NCBI GenBank assembly: GCA_964348665.1
Contig: CAYGDP010000023.1
Coordinates: 4,104-68,103, forward strand
DNA length: 64,000 bases
Direction of reading: 5' to 3'
Origin: CAYGDP01 sp964348665
Lineage (GTDB): Bacteria > Verrucomicrobiota > Verrucomicrobiia > Palsa-1439 > CAYGDP01
Positions within the stretch are counted from its first letter, which is position 1. Every line of letters starts with the position of its first letter. A program made the translations under genes and the position numbers. This document shows positions 32,524 through 40,990 of this stretch, one piece after another. Below the pieces are notes generated by a model, which saw only the letters and a list, made by a program, of their open reading frames with translations, had not been told where the DNA came from and did not search any database.

Positions 32524-33372
32524 TCAAACATAAACCCGCTTCATATACTCGATGGATTGCCGCGCGATGGTTTCGGGGTCTGGCGTGTAGTCGAAGACTT
32601 CCACACTGACGTAGCCTTTGTATCCAATCTCGCGCAGCGCCGCAGCAATCGGCGCGTGGTCCACATCGCCTTGCCCAGGGCCGCGCAGGTTTGGATCGTT
32701 GGCGTGGAAGTGACGCAGCAGATTTCCATGTGAACGGATGATATCGGGAATGGGCGTGCCTTCGTCCGTCATGGCTTTCACATCGAGGTGCAGCGCGCAA
32801 CGGGGATGATTCACCGTGGCGGCCAGCCACGCGCCTTCCGCGGCGGTATTGATGAAGTTGGTTTCTTTGCGTCCGAGCGGTTCGATGCAGAGGGTTACGC
32901 CGCGGGCTTCGCAGCGGGGCATCACGCCGCGAAAAATTTCCGCCGCAAATTCCAATCCTTGCTGTTTGGTGATGCCGTCGGCAAGATTTCGTTGTTTGGG
33001 CGAACCCCAAACGAGCAACGTGCCGCCGACATCGGCGCAGAAATCCACCAGCGCTTCGGTATACTCGCGAGTAGCTTTTCGGACAGCGGAATCGGGCGAG
33101 GTCAGATGCAGGCCTTGTGTTTGCACCAATAGCCAGTGCAGCCCGACAATCTTGAGTCCAGCATCCTCGGCGGTTTTGCGGATGACATCGCGTTTTGCCG
33201 GTGTGATGCTGCGGACGGCGACTTCCGGGTGCGAATAGAAGGTGAACGGGGCAAGTTCAACGGCTTGATAACCGAGGGTGGCGGCACAACGGCAGGTTTT
33301 GGAAAAGCTCCAATGCTGAAACGTCGTGCTCGAGAGCGGCGCGAACGTCTCATTGCAAATGGCGAAGTTCAT
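32524..33372 (-). CDS. Sugar phosphate isomerase/epimerase-like TIM barrel
   Basis: A 282-residue protein of the xylose isomerase-like/AP-endonuclease-2 superfamily, starting at ATG 33372 (MNFAICNETF). Metal-ligand candidates are the acids in LCIEPLGRKE, LHLDVKAM and SVEVFDY and the His in FHANDPN. Such proteins act on inositols, tagatose-type ketoses or hydroxypyruvate-like compounds. It ends 6 bases before the glycosidase start, in the same direction, so both may be co-transcribed in sugar use. The longer upstream frame has no similarity. Confidence 0.85.
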   Translation of the reverse strand: MNFAICNETFAPLSSTTFQHWSFSKTCRCAATLGYQAVELAPFTFYSHPEVAVRSITPAKRDVIRKTAEDAGLKIVGLHWLLVQTQGLHLTSPDSAVRKATREYTEALVDFCADVGGTLLVWGSPKQRNLADGITKQQGLEFAAEIFRGVMPRCEARGVTLCIEPLGRKETNFINTAAEGAWLAATVNHPRCALHLDVKAMTDEGTPIPDIIRSHGNLLRHFHANDPNLRGPGQGDVDHAPIAAALREIGYKGYVSVEVFDYTPDPETIARQSIEYMKRVYV

Positions 33373-33403
33373 AACGCTAAGTAGACCCGATCGGTTGTGA
33401 GTT

Positions 33404-34213
33404 TCATGACGGTCTCGACCCAAAAAAGTCTTCGTACGCGTAATACGTAGCGCCAATGGCAAGGGGGATGGTGACAAAAATGCCGATGCCGCACGCCAGA
33501 ACACCCGCAATGCCAACCAGCGTCGTTAACAGCAGCAGCCCGAAGACGGTGAACCAATGTTTGGTGGCCACCTTACGGCTCAATTCCATTGCCGGCCAGA
33601 AATCCATGCGTCGGTCGGCGATGAGCGGCACCGTGAACCACCAAATCACTGCCAAAAATACTCCCGGCAAAATCAATAACCCGCAGCCGAGCGTCGTTAA
33701 CAATGCGGCAATCAACCAACCGAGAAATAGGTGCAGGCCCGCTACCGAAAACCCCGAAAAGGCATCGCCCAAAGTTGCTGGCTGGTTACGGATGAGTTTG
33801 AGATACAACAAGGCAAGCCCGCCCAGAAACGGTCCGCTGATGATCCAGCCAATCTGTGTCCAGCCGAGTAATACTAAGATTATCAGGATTAACGCGGTCG
33901 AGCCAACAACCAACGCAAAATTGGTTTTCAACAATTGCCAACTCCGCCCAAAACAGCTCGAGATATCCAGTTGAAAGTCTCCTTGCATTGGATCGCGGTG
34001 AGGGGGTGGCGACGATGACGAGGATGGCGTTGGCGATTTTGTGCCGACAGCCTCGGCAAATTCCACAAGCTCTTTCAGGGGTTTCCAATCGGCGCTGCCT
34101 TCGAGTTGCACGCGGGTCTCGCCGGTGGCGCGTCCGTCGGCAATCCATTTGCGCAGTTGATCGGCCGAGACCGGCCCGTATTCGCGTCCATCACCACCGA
34201 TGATTTTATACAT
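33404..34213 (-). CDS. GYF_2-domain membrane protein
   Basis: A 269-residue protein. Residues 1-55 match the GYF_2 domain (YKIIGGDGREYGPVSADQLR, WIADGRA, DWKPL). A Ser/Pro-rich linker follows, then a membrane domain of about five segments with Gly-rich helices (LGCGLLILPGVFLAVIWWF). Such GYF_2 membrane proteins are common in Verrucomicrobiota and their function is not known. The gene stands alone, divergent from the exported peroxiredoxin. Confidence 0.8.
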   Translation of the reverse strand: MYKIIGGDGREYGPVSADQLRKWIADGRATGETRVQLEGSADWKPLKELVEFAEAVGTKSPTPSSSSSPPPHRDPMQGDFQLDISSCFGRSWQLLKTNFALVVGSTALILIILVLLGWTQIGWIISGPFLGGLALLYLKLIRNQPATLGDAFSGFSVAGLHLFLGWLIAALLTTLGCGLLILPGVFLAVIWWFTVPLIADRRMDFWPAMELSRKVATKHWFTVFGLLLLTTLVGIAGVLACGIGIFVTIPLAIGATYYAYEDFFGSRPS

Positions 34214-34311
34214 GAATCGCTCCTTGTCCCGAAATGCTAGGCGAATCCGGGAGATAATTCCAGCGTGAATTTTCGCTTGAGACTGCCGTCAATAAGCGGT
34301 AGAGAACAGCC

Positions 34312-34833
34312 ATGAAAACCACCATACTACTTGGAATTGTTTTTTTGATCGGCATGATGTTGCCGGCGTTTTCGGCCGATGCCCCCAAGGTGGGCGATGC
34401 AGCCCCGGAATTTACCACGACCGCCAGCGATGGCTCGACCGTATCGCTCAAGGATGCTCTGGCCAAAGGGCCGGTGGTGCTTTTCTTTTATCCCAAAGAC
34501 GACACATCGGGTTGAACGCTCGAAGCGTGCGGGTTCCGCGACGCATACGATAACCTGAAGAAGGCAGGCGCGACCATTTGGGGCGCGAGCAATGACAGCC
34601 TCGAATCGCACAAGTCGTTCATCGAGAAAAACAAATTGCCGTTTCTGCTCTTGGTGGATACGGATAAGATAATCTCGACCGCCTACGGCGCGGGCAGCAG
34701 TGGATACCCCAAGAGAATCACCTTCATCATCGGCAAAGACGGGAAAGTTGCCTACAGCAATCTCAACGTGAACGCCAACATCAAGGGGCATGCATCGGAA
34801 ATTGTCCGGGAGTTAGAAAAGCTGGCGAAGTAA
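34312..34833 (+). CDS. Exported peroxiredoxin with selenocysteine encoded by in-frame TGA
   Basis: A second PrxQ/BCP-type peroxidase, 173 residues with TGA 34513-34515 (codon 68) read as selenocysteine. A signal peptide (LLGIVFLIGMMLPAFSA) implies action in the periplasm. The TGA lies at the peroxidatic position in DDTSG(Sec)TLEAC, with resolving Cys73 five residues later. The frame continues intact to TAA 34831-34833 and keeps family features (FLLLVDTD, ITFIIGKDGKVAYS). A strong hairpin at 34525-34544 fits a SECIS. Only the part up to the TGA or a downstream internal start would be annotated by standard tools. ATG 34312 is chosen because the signal peptide follows. Confidence 0.92.
34525..34544 (+). 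promoter_or_regulatory. Predicted bacterial SECIS hairpin
   Basis: GCGTGCGG (34525-34532) pairs with CCGC and ACGC (34536-34544) around one bulged G at 34540, closing a GTT loop. The loop GU starts 18 bases after the TGA, as in the first peroxiredoxin. Confidence 0.75.
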
Positions 34834-34915
34834 TTGGAGACCAGTGCCCGGAGATGAGAGATTGGGTATTCGGACTTCGTGCTGCGAATTTCGAGTTTCC
34901 CGCGTTTTGGGGATG

Positions 34916-34999
34916 TGCCGGCGGAGGGAATCGAACCCACACGCCCTTTCGGGCACTGGATTTTGAGTCCAGCGCGTCTGCCAATTCCGCCACACCGGC
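34916..34999 (-). tRNA. tRNA-Leu(CAA)
   Basis: 84 bases with acceptor arms GCCGGTG and CGCCGGC, a seven-base anticodon loop CTCAAAA giving anticodon CAA (UUG codon), the long variable arm of a class II tRNA (TGCCCGAAAGGGCGT), and the T-arm GGTTCGATTCC. The discriminator is A and the CCA end is not encoded. Confidence 0.97.
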
Positions 35000-35106
35000 G
35001 TCCAGTTTGGAAAATAACTGACAGGTGGCTATATCGCAAGTGGAAAATCGATCCCTTGCGCGAAATGAAGATTGGGTTTAGTTTTCCCTGCATCAACGAA
35101 AGGTTT

Positions 35107-35796
35107 ATGGCGACGAATCCATTTCCCTCGCAGAGCCGATTTCTTGCCTTTCCACCGATGCGCCGGGTCGCTGTATTGCTAGTTTGTGGTGCGGCTTTGG
35201 TTTGCATCGGATTCGGCGTTCGCGCCTCTCGACGGCCAAAGGAATTACCTGCAACAGATTCAAAAACAGGATTGGCTGCCGTTGAAGTTGTCATCAACCA
35301 GGTTGCGACGAGCGATTTTGGGCGCACTCCGCGCGGCGATCAACTGACCCGTCGCGCCCGTGAGCTTTTGCGCTCGGGGCGCATTCGATTTACGGATGCG
35401 CTTGGTGTGGATGCCTTGTACCAAAAGGAGCGGATTACAGGTGGCATCCTGTATATCGTCGTCGAGCGCGTGCCGCGCGGGTTTTTGTGGCCTGCCACGG
35501 ATGAACTGGCTCGACGTCTGTATCACGAAACTTTGCATTCGGTCGTGGAGACTCGTGTGGCATCCCAAGAGGAGGAATGCGACGGATTTTGTGCAGCGGA
35601 GGAAGCGGCGGCCGCGGTTGAGAACCGCGCCCCGCAGTATCCGGTCACGCGCGACGGGGAACGGATTTGGGAATGGGTGCAAACGACGTATTCCAAATTA
35701 CCCTCGGATCCGACCTATCAACCTGTTGGCTACAGTCTGGCAGAGCTAGCAGCGCGAACCGGTATCCCGCATGCGTTAGCGGCGAAATCGCCGTGA
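35107..35796 (+). CDS. Membrane-anchored putative zinc metalloprotease (HETLH)
   Basis: A 229-residue protein from ATG 35107 after a GAAAGG site; ATG 35065 is an alternative. An N-terminal hydrophobic segment (VAVLLVCGAALVCIGFGV) would anchor or export it. Around residue 140 it has YHETLHSVVE, which fits the zinc-protease motif HExxH; the third ligand is not obvious, though acids follow in VASQEEECDG. Two Cys (CDGFC) lie after the motif. I do not recognise the family, so protease activity is only suggested. The frame extends upstream through the tRNA gene, which is not coding. Confidence 0.65.
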   Translation: MATNPFPSQSRFLAFPPMRRVAVLLVCGAALVCIGFGVRASRRPKELPATDSKTGLAAVEVVINQVATSDFGRTPRGDQLTRRARELLRSGRIRFTDALGVDALYQKERITGGILYIVVERVPRGFLWPATDELARRLYHETLHSVVETRVASQEEECDGFCAAEEAAAAVENRAPQYPVTRDGERIWEWVQTTYSKLPSDPTYQPVGYSLAELAARTGIPHALAAKSP

Positions 35797-35858
35797 AGGG
35801 AAAGATTTCGAGCGGAAAATCTTTGCGTTGTGGGGTTTTGCAAGTAGAGTAGCGGGAA

Positions 35859-36683
35859 ATGAAGCCCCGGATTGTCAAAGTCGGGAAACTGGAGATCGGG
35901 CGCGGCCGACCGCTGACGCTCATCGCCGGACCGTGTGTGATCGAGAGCGAGCGCGCATGTCTTCGGCAGGCGGAATGGATGGCCGAGTGGGCGCGGCGCG
36001 ACAAGGTGCCGCTGATTTTTAAGGCCAGCTACGACAAGGCAAACCGCAGTTCGCACAAGAGTTTTCGCGGCGTCGGTTTGCAGGCGGGTGTGGATATTTT
36101 GCGGCGGGTCAAGGCCGAGCTTGGATTGCCGGTGTTGACAGATGTGCATCGCGAGGATCATGCCGATATTGTGGGCGAGGTGGCGGACGTGCTGCAAATC
36201 CCTGCGTTTTTGTGTCGGCAAACGGATTTGCTGGTGGCAACGGCGGTGACCGGGTGCGTGGTGAATGTGAAGAAGGGACAGTTTCTTTCGCCGCAAGAAA
36301 TGGGAAATATCGTGGAGAAACTGAAGGTAGCTGGGGCGAGTGGAATCTTGTTGACGGAGCGGGGGACGACGTTTGGGTTTCATAATCTTGTTGTGGATAT
36401 GCGCGGGTTGCCGGTGATGCAACGGTTTGGCTGGCCGGTGGTGTTTGACGCGACGCACAGCACGCAGTCTCCGGGCGGTCTTGGTGATCGTTCGGGCGGC
36501 GATCGCTCGATGGCGTCCGTGCTGGCGCGAGCGGCGGTCGCGGCGGGATGCGATGCGGTGTTTGTGGAGGTGCATCCGCGTCCGGAGCGGGCATTGTCGG
36601 ATGCGGCGACGCAGTTGCCTCTATCGAAATTGCCACGATTATTCGAAATGCTGCGCGAAATTCATGGAATTGTGAACGAATGA
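35859..36683 (+). CDS. kdsA: 3-deoxy-8-phosphooctulonate synthase
   Basis: Condenses phosphoenolpyruvate with arabinose 5-phosphate to make KDO 8-phosphate for LPS core. The 274-residue protein has LIAGPCVIESE, IFKASYDKANRSS, LPVLTDVHRE, CRQTDLL, FDATHSTQSPGG and VFVEVHP. The Cys in AGPC marks the metal-dependent class (the metal-free class has Asn). It is the first gene of a run with lptA-like and lptB genes, which carry finished LPS to the outer membrane; its TGA overlaps the next ATG. Confidence 0.96.
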   Translation: MKPRIVKVGKLEIGRGRPLTLIAGPCVIESERACLRQAEWMAEWARRDKVPLIFKASYDKANRSSHKSFRGVGLQAGVDILRRVKAELGLPVLTDVHREDHADIVGEVADVLQIPAFLCRQTDLLVATAVTGCVVNVKKGQFLSPQEMGNIVEKLKVAGASGILLTERGTTFGFHNLVVDMRGLPVMQRFGWPVVFDATHSTQSPGGLGDRSGGDRSMASVLARAAVAAGCDAVFVEVHPRPERALSDAATQLPLSKLPRLFEMLREIHGIVNE

Positions 36684-38377
36684 TGAGAACGACTCGATTG
36701 TATTTATTGGTGGCCGTTTGCAGTGTGGCGGCGCCGGTGCTTGCGCAAAATCGTCTGCCGAAAGGCGCTTTCACTGACTTTAATGTTCCGGAGGAAGATG
36801 AACAGGGGAATCTCCGATGGAACCTGCACGGCGACCGCGGTCGGATGCGCTCGGAAAATCTCGTCGAATTGGAAGGTGTCAAAGTTGAGTTTTATCGCGA
36901 TGGCAAAGTGGACATGACGGTGACGACGACCGGCTGTCTTTTTGATCGTCGGGAAAAACAAGCCACGACGGACGGCACGGTGGAGATTCAGGCAGGCAAC
37001 TATCAGATTACGGGGCGCGGATTGGAATGGCAGTCGGGGAAAAGTCTGGTGCAGATGAATCGGGACGTCAAAATTGTTTTGCCGCATGGTTTGAAAACGA
37101 CTGCGGGCGTCGTGCCGGCTGCGGATGCGCCGAAGATCCCGACGGTGATCACGTCTGAGCGGGGCGCGTTTGACACCTCACGACGCGTTGTGACGCTGGA
37201 AGGCAAAGTGGTCGTGGAAGATCTGGAAATGAAACTGCGCGCGGACAAAATGTTGGTGACATTCGCCGGTGACAATCAGGCGCAGCAGATCGAAGCGACT
37301 GGCAACGTGGAGATCCAGCAGAAGGACATCGCTGCGCGCGGCGAGCGGGCGATGTATACGCGGGTGGATGGCAAGATGGTTTTGACGGGCAATCCCACTG
37401 TGAAACAGCCGCAATGGAAGGTGGATGGAACCGAGATCGTATTTTTTCATGAGCAACAACTTGTCATCTGCCAGCAAGTTCGGCTCTTTCTGGAGCAGGG
37501 AGCGGCGGGACTCACGGCGAAGCCAGACCCGGCCAAGCCGATGACATTTGTTGTGGCGGAACATGGCGCATTTGACCCCAAGACACGGACGGCCGCCCTG
37601 GAAGGAAATGTCGTCGTGACGGATCCGCAGATGGTTTTGACGGCGAAGCGATTGAATTTGACTTTGGATGAGAAAAGCGAGGTCTCCCGGATTGATGCGA
37701 TGGGTGGGGTGGTGATGAAGCAGATGGAGAAAACCGCTCGGGGCGAGCGCGCGGTGTACACCCGGTCGGATGGTCGAGTGGTGCTCACCGGTGACCCATC
37801 GGTCACAGATTCGCAGGGTAACGTTCGGGGGGAAGAAATCGTTTTCAATAAGGACTCGGACACGATGGTCGTGGAGCGATGCGTGTTGACTTTGCAGGAA
37901 ACTGCGGCGGGCGCGACGGCATTATTGCCAGACCAGCCAAATGTTCCGGCGAAAAAAGGACCGACGGTAGTTCGGGCTGGACGAGGGACGTTCGCCGGGC
38001 AAAAGCGGACAGCGCGATTCGATCAAAACGTCGCGGTGGATGCTCCCGATATGCAACTCACGGCGACGACGATGGATGTTATATTCGACGACAAACAGGC
38101 GATCATGCGCCTCGAGGCGGATGGCGACGTGCGAATTACGCAGCAGGGCAAATCCGCGCGCGGCGATCACGCAGTCTACACGCCTCGCGATGGAAACGTG
38201 GCGTTGACGGGTCGCACGTGGATCGAGATGGCGGATGGATCGGTTGAATGTGAAACTATCACCTACAATCGCACCACGCAAAAATTTATATTTTCCGGCA
38301 ATGCCCGCCTCACAATCAAAGGCGGCGCTGCCAGTATTCCCAATCTGCTTCCCAAAAAGGAGGCAGCGAAACCATGA
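36680..38377 (+). CDS. Multi-repeat LptA/OstA-like LPS transport protein
   Basis: A 565-residue exported protein (signal LLVAVCSVAAPVLAQ) starting at ATG 36680 in the kdsA stop; ATG 36683 is possible. The first part (about 30-130) looks like an LptC-type beta-jellyroll strand. After it come at least three OstA/LptA-like repeats, each with the sequence order 'RAGRGTF/ERGAF', 'V..LEGNVVV', 'LTAKRLNLTLDE', 'ARGERAVYTRSDGRVVLTG'. LptC and LptA normally form a bridge of separate subunits between the membranes; here one chain could span a long part of it. Adjacent to lptB and kdsA, which supports the role. The LptC part is less certain. Confidence 0.85.
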   Translation: MMRTTRLYLLVAVCSVAAPVLAQNRLPKGAFTDFNVPEEDEQGNLRWNLHGDRGRMRSENLVELEGVKVEFYRDGKVDMTVTTTGCLFDRREKQATTDGTVEIQAGNYQITGRGLEWQSGKSLVQMNRDVKIVLPHGLKTTAGVVPAADAPKIPTVITSERGAFDTSRRVVTLEGKVVVEDLEMKLRADKMLVTFAGDNQAQQIEATGNVEIQQKDIAARGERAMYTRVDGKMVLTGNPTVKQPQWKVDGTEIVFFHEQQLVICQQVRLFLEQGAAGLTAKPDPAKPMTFVVAEHGAFDPKTRTAALEGNVVVTDPQMVLTAKRLNLTLDEKSEVSRIDAMGGVVMKQMEKTARGERAVYTRSDGRVVLTGDPSVTDSQGNVRGEEIVFNKDSDTMVVERCVLTLQETAAGATALLPDQPNVPAKKGPTVVRAGRGTFAGQKRTARFDQNVAVDAPDMQLTATTMDVIFDDKQAIMRLEADGDVRITQQGKSARGDHAVYTPRDGNVALTGRTWIEMADGSVECETITYNRTTQKFIFSGNARLTIKGGAASIPNLLPKKEAAKP

Positions 38378-39117
38378 AAGCGCTGCGAACGGCATCCCTC
38401 GTGAAAGAATACCGTCCGTGGTTGAGCCGGAACGGTGGGCGCCGGGTTGTGGATGGCGTGGATGTAAAGGTGAACCGCGGCGAAGTGGTCGGATTACTCG
38501 GACCGAACGGGGCGGGGAAGACGACGAGTTTTTACATGATCGTTGGGCTGGTACGACCGACAGCGGGGCGCGTTTTTCTGGGTGACGAAGACATTACCGA
38601 TTGGCCGATGTACCGGCGCGCCCGGCGCGGGGTGGGGTATTTGTCACAGGAACCATCCGTCTTTCGAAAGTTATCTGTGGAACAGAATCTCGACGCTATT
38701 TTGGAGACGCTGACAATATCACAGGAAGAACAACGAGGGCGTCGGGAGCGGCTATTGACCGATTTGAATCTTGTTGGCGTGCGAACGCAAATGGCATATA
38801 CCTTAAGCGGCGGTGAACGGCGCCGGCTGGAAATCGCGAGGGCGTTGACGACCGAGCCGGAATTTTTGCTGCTGGATGAACCGTTTAGCGGCATTGATCC
38901 GATTCGAGTCAGCGAGATTCAGCAAATTATATTGGCGCTCAAGAAGAAGGGGTTGGGTATATTGATGACTGACCACAATGTTCGGGAGACGTTATCGGTG
39001 GTGGACCGGGCGTATTTGATTTGTGAGGGGCGGGTGGAACGGGAGGGGACGAGTGATTTTTTGATGAACGACCCGAAGAGCCGCGAGATTTATCTCGGAC
39101 CGCGGTTTCGGATGTGA
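38374..39117 (+). CDS. lptB: LPS export ABC transporter ATP-binding protein
   Basis: ATPase that extracts LPS from the inner membrane. The 247-residue protein has Walker A GPNGAGKTT, Q-loop LSQEPSVFRKLSV, signature LSGGERRR, Walker B FLLLDEPFSGIDP and H-loop MTDHNVRETL, with the LptB-typical sequence GVGYLSQEPS. ATG 38374 overlaps the stop of the LptA-like gene. LptF and LptG are not in the window. Confidence 0.95.
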   Translation: MKALRTASLVKEYRPWLSRNGGRRVVDGVDVKVNRGEVVGLLGPNGAGKTTSFYMIVGLVRPTAGRVFLGDEDITDWPMYRRARRGVGYLSQEPSVFRKLSVEQNLDAILETLTISQEEQRGRRERLLTDLNLVGVRTQMAYTLSGGERRRLEIARALTTEPEFLLLDEPFSGIDPIRVSEIQQIILALKKKGLGILMTDHNVRETLSVVDRAYLICEGRVEREGTSDFLMNDPKSREIYLGPRFRM

Positions 39118-39134
39118 TCAAGAAAGGAGCAACG

Positions 39135-39716
39135 ATGCATACCGCACAAGAAGAAATCGCAGTGATCGTGACTGGCCGTCATCTTGCGGTGACCGAGCCG
39201 ATCAAGGAGTACGCGCACAAAAAAATCGAACATCTGGGGCTGGAATTTCCGCGGGTGATTGAGGCCCGATTCATCCTCGATGTGGACCGTCACCATTCGC
39301 ACCGGCACATCGCCGAGTTGATCCTCCACTGCGCCAATCACATCACCATCGAGGCAAAGGAGGAATCGGATGATCTGTATGCCTCGATTGATGGCGTAAT
39401 TGACAAGGCGCGCCGCCGGATGGCGAAAGCGAAAGCCAAAATTCAGCGCCACAAACCGCGCCGAGCGAAGAGTTTCGAGGTGGATTTGCAAGTGCTCAAG
39501 CCCGGTGGTGAGGACGAAGAAGAACGGAGTGATGAGCCAAAAGTCGTGTTGACCGAGAAATTTGCCATCAAACCGATGTTTGTGGATGAAGCGGTCATGC
39601 AACTGGAGGTCTCTCATGATCAGTTTCTCGTCTTTCTCAATGCCGAGTCGGAAAAAGTCAACGTCCTCTATCGCCGAAAGAGCGGCAATTATGGGCTGAT
39701 TCAGCCGACGCTTTAG
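39135..39716 (+). CDS. hpf: Ribosome hibernation promoting factor, long form
   Basis: Binds idle 30S subunits and promotes 100S dimers. The 193-residue protein starts at ATG 39135 after AAAGGAG. The N-terminal domain has IVTGRHLAVTEPIKEYAHKK; the C-terminal dimerisation domain has KPMFVDEAVMQLEVSHDQF and VLYRRKSGNYGLI. It follows lptB by 17 bases, and hprK begins 3 bases after its stop. Confidence 0.93.
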   Translation: MHTAQEEIAVIVTGRHLAVTEPIKEYAHKKIEHLGLEFPRVIEARFILDVDRHHSHRHIAELILHCANHITIEAKEESDDLYASIDGVIDKARRRMAKAKAKIQRHKPRRAKSFEVDLQVLKPGGEDEEERSDEPKVVLTEKFAIKPMFVDEAVMQLEVSHDQFLVFLNAESEKVNVLYRRKSGNYGLIQPTL

Positions 39717-39719
39717 TTC

Positions 39720-40697
39720 ATGAGCGCGAAAAGCCGATCCAAAATCACGGCGCCGGCCGTTACGGTCGAGCGTTTTTTCCAGCAGCATGCTGGCGCGTTG
39801 GGACTAAAACTCCTGGCTGGCAGCTCGGGTTTTCGCCGTCGCATCAACGAAGGCGCAGTCAACCGCCCCGGCCTGAAATTGGCTGGATTTCGCAAGTACT
39901 TCGCGTTTCGCCGGATCCAAATCATCGGCGATGGCGAGGTGACCTATCTCAAGTCACTCCGCCGCGATGTGCGGCTGCGCCGGATTGAGTCGTTGTTTCA
40001 AGCAAAAATTCCGTGCCTGATTTTTGCCCGTAATTTGAATCCACCGCCGGAATTGCTCGAACAGGCAGAACAATATCGCACCGCTGTGTTCAAGTCGCCG
40101 ATGATCACGATGGACTTGATCAATAAAGCTACGCTACTGCTCGATATGGAATTTTCGCCGCGCACCACCGAGCACGGCACGATGGTGGATATCTTCGGCA
40201 TCGGCGTGTTGATCAAAGGCGAAAGCGGGATCGGCAAAAGCGAGACGGCCCTCGCGCTTCTCGAACGAGGCTACAGTCTCGTCAGCGACGATATCACCAG
40301 GCTCTATGTTCTCGACGGACGCGAACTGATGGGCACATCGTCCGATTTAACGCAATATCACATGGAAGTACGGGGCTTGGGTATCATCAATGTCGCTCAA
40401 ATTTTCGGGGTGCGTTCCATTCGTAATGAAAAACGGGTGGATTTGGTCGTGACGCTTAAGGAGTGGAACGATGTGAAAGACATTGACCGACTTGGCGCCG
40501 AGCGCGCGAATTATGAGATTCTCAGGATTAAAGTGCCACAAGTAATCATTCCTGTGCGGCCGGGGCGGGATATTGCGCAACTGATCGAGGTCGCTGCGCT
40601 CGATCAGAAGCTCAAAAGCATGGGACACAACTCGGCCAAGGAGCTAAATGCGCGTTTGCTGGAGCGGATGCGAACCAAGGCCCCCTCGCAATCGTGA
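39720..40697 (+). CDS. hprK: HPr kinase/phosphorylase
   Basis: Phosphorylates and dephosphorylates Ser46 of HPr in response to metabolites. The 325-residue protein has the P-loop GESGIGKSE (about 167-175), the following SDDITRL and the family signature MEVRGLGIINVAQIFG. The N-terminal part (1-130) is the non-catalytic domain. It ends in a GTGA overlap with ptsH, so enzyme and target are made together. Confidence 0.95.
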   Translation: MSAKSRSKITAPAVTVERFFQQHAGALGLKLLAGSSGFRRRINEGAVNRPGLKLAGFRKYFAFRRIQIIGDGEVTYLKSLRRDVRLRRIESLFQAKIPCLIFARNLNPPPELLEQAEQYRTAVFKSPMITMDLINKATLLLDMEFSPRTTEHGTMVDIFGIGVLIKGESGIGKSETALALLERGYSLVSDDITRLYVLDGRELMGTSSDLTQYHMEVRGLGIINVAQIFGVRSIRNEKRVDLVVTLKEWNDVKDIDRLGAERANYEILRIKVPQVIIPVRPGRDIAQLIEVAALDQKLKSMGHNSAKELNARLLERMRTKAPSQS

Positions 40698-40990
40698 CCA
40701 CCAAACGCACCACGCGCCCAGAAGAGGTTGTTCGCGAGCTGACGATCGTGAACAAGTTGGGATTACATCAGCGCCCGGCAGCTGCGTTCGTGAGGATCGC
40801 CAGCAAGTTCGAAGCGGAGGTTGTCGTCGAAAAAGACGGTGAAGAAGTCAATGGGAAGAGCATCCTCGGAATGCTTACGCTCGCGGCCAGTTGTGGCGAA
40901 ACGATCAAGATCACCACACGCGGACGTGATGCGGATGAAGCGATGAAGGCGTTGGAAGAACTGGTCGCCAGCAAGTTCGGAGAAGAATGA
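40694..40990 (+). CDS. ptsH: Phosphocarrier protein HPr
   Basis: A 98-residue PTS carrier starting at GTG 40694, overlapping hprK. It has the active-site His in GLHQRPAA (phosphorylated by enzyme I) and the regulatory Ser in NGKSILGML (phosphorylated by HprK). The first 10 residues are a short extra arm. Its stop overlaps the ptsI start. Confidence 0.95.
   Translation: MTTKRTTRPEEVVRELTIVNKLGLHQRPAAAFVRIASKFEAEVVVEKDGEEVNGKSILGMLTLAASCGETIKITTRGRDADEAMKALEELVASKFGEE

Noticed and set aside
34916..34999. tRNA next to the second selenoprotein as the selenocysteine tRNA.
   Set aside because: The anticodon is CAA and the acceptor arm has 7 pairs, so it is tRNA-Leu. A Sec tRNA would have anticodon TCA and a longer acceptor arm.
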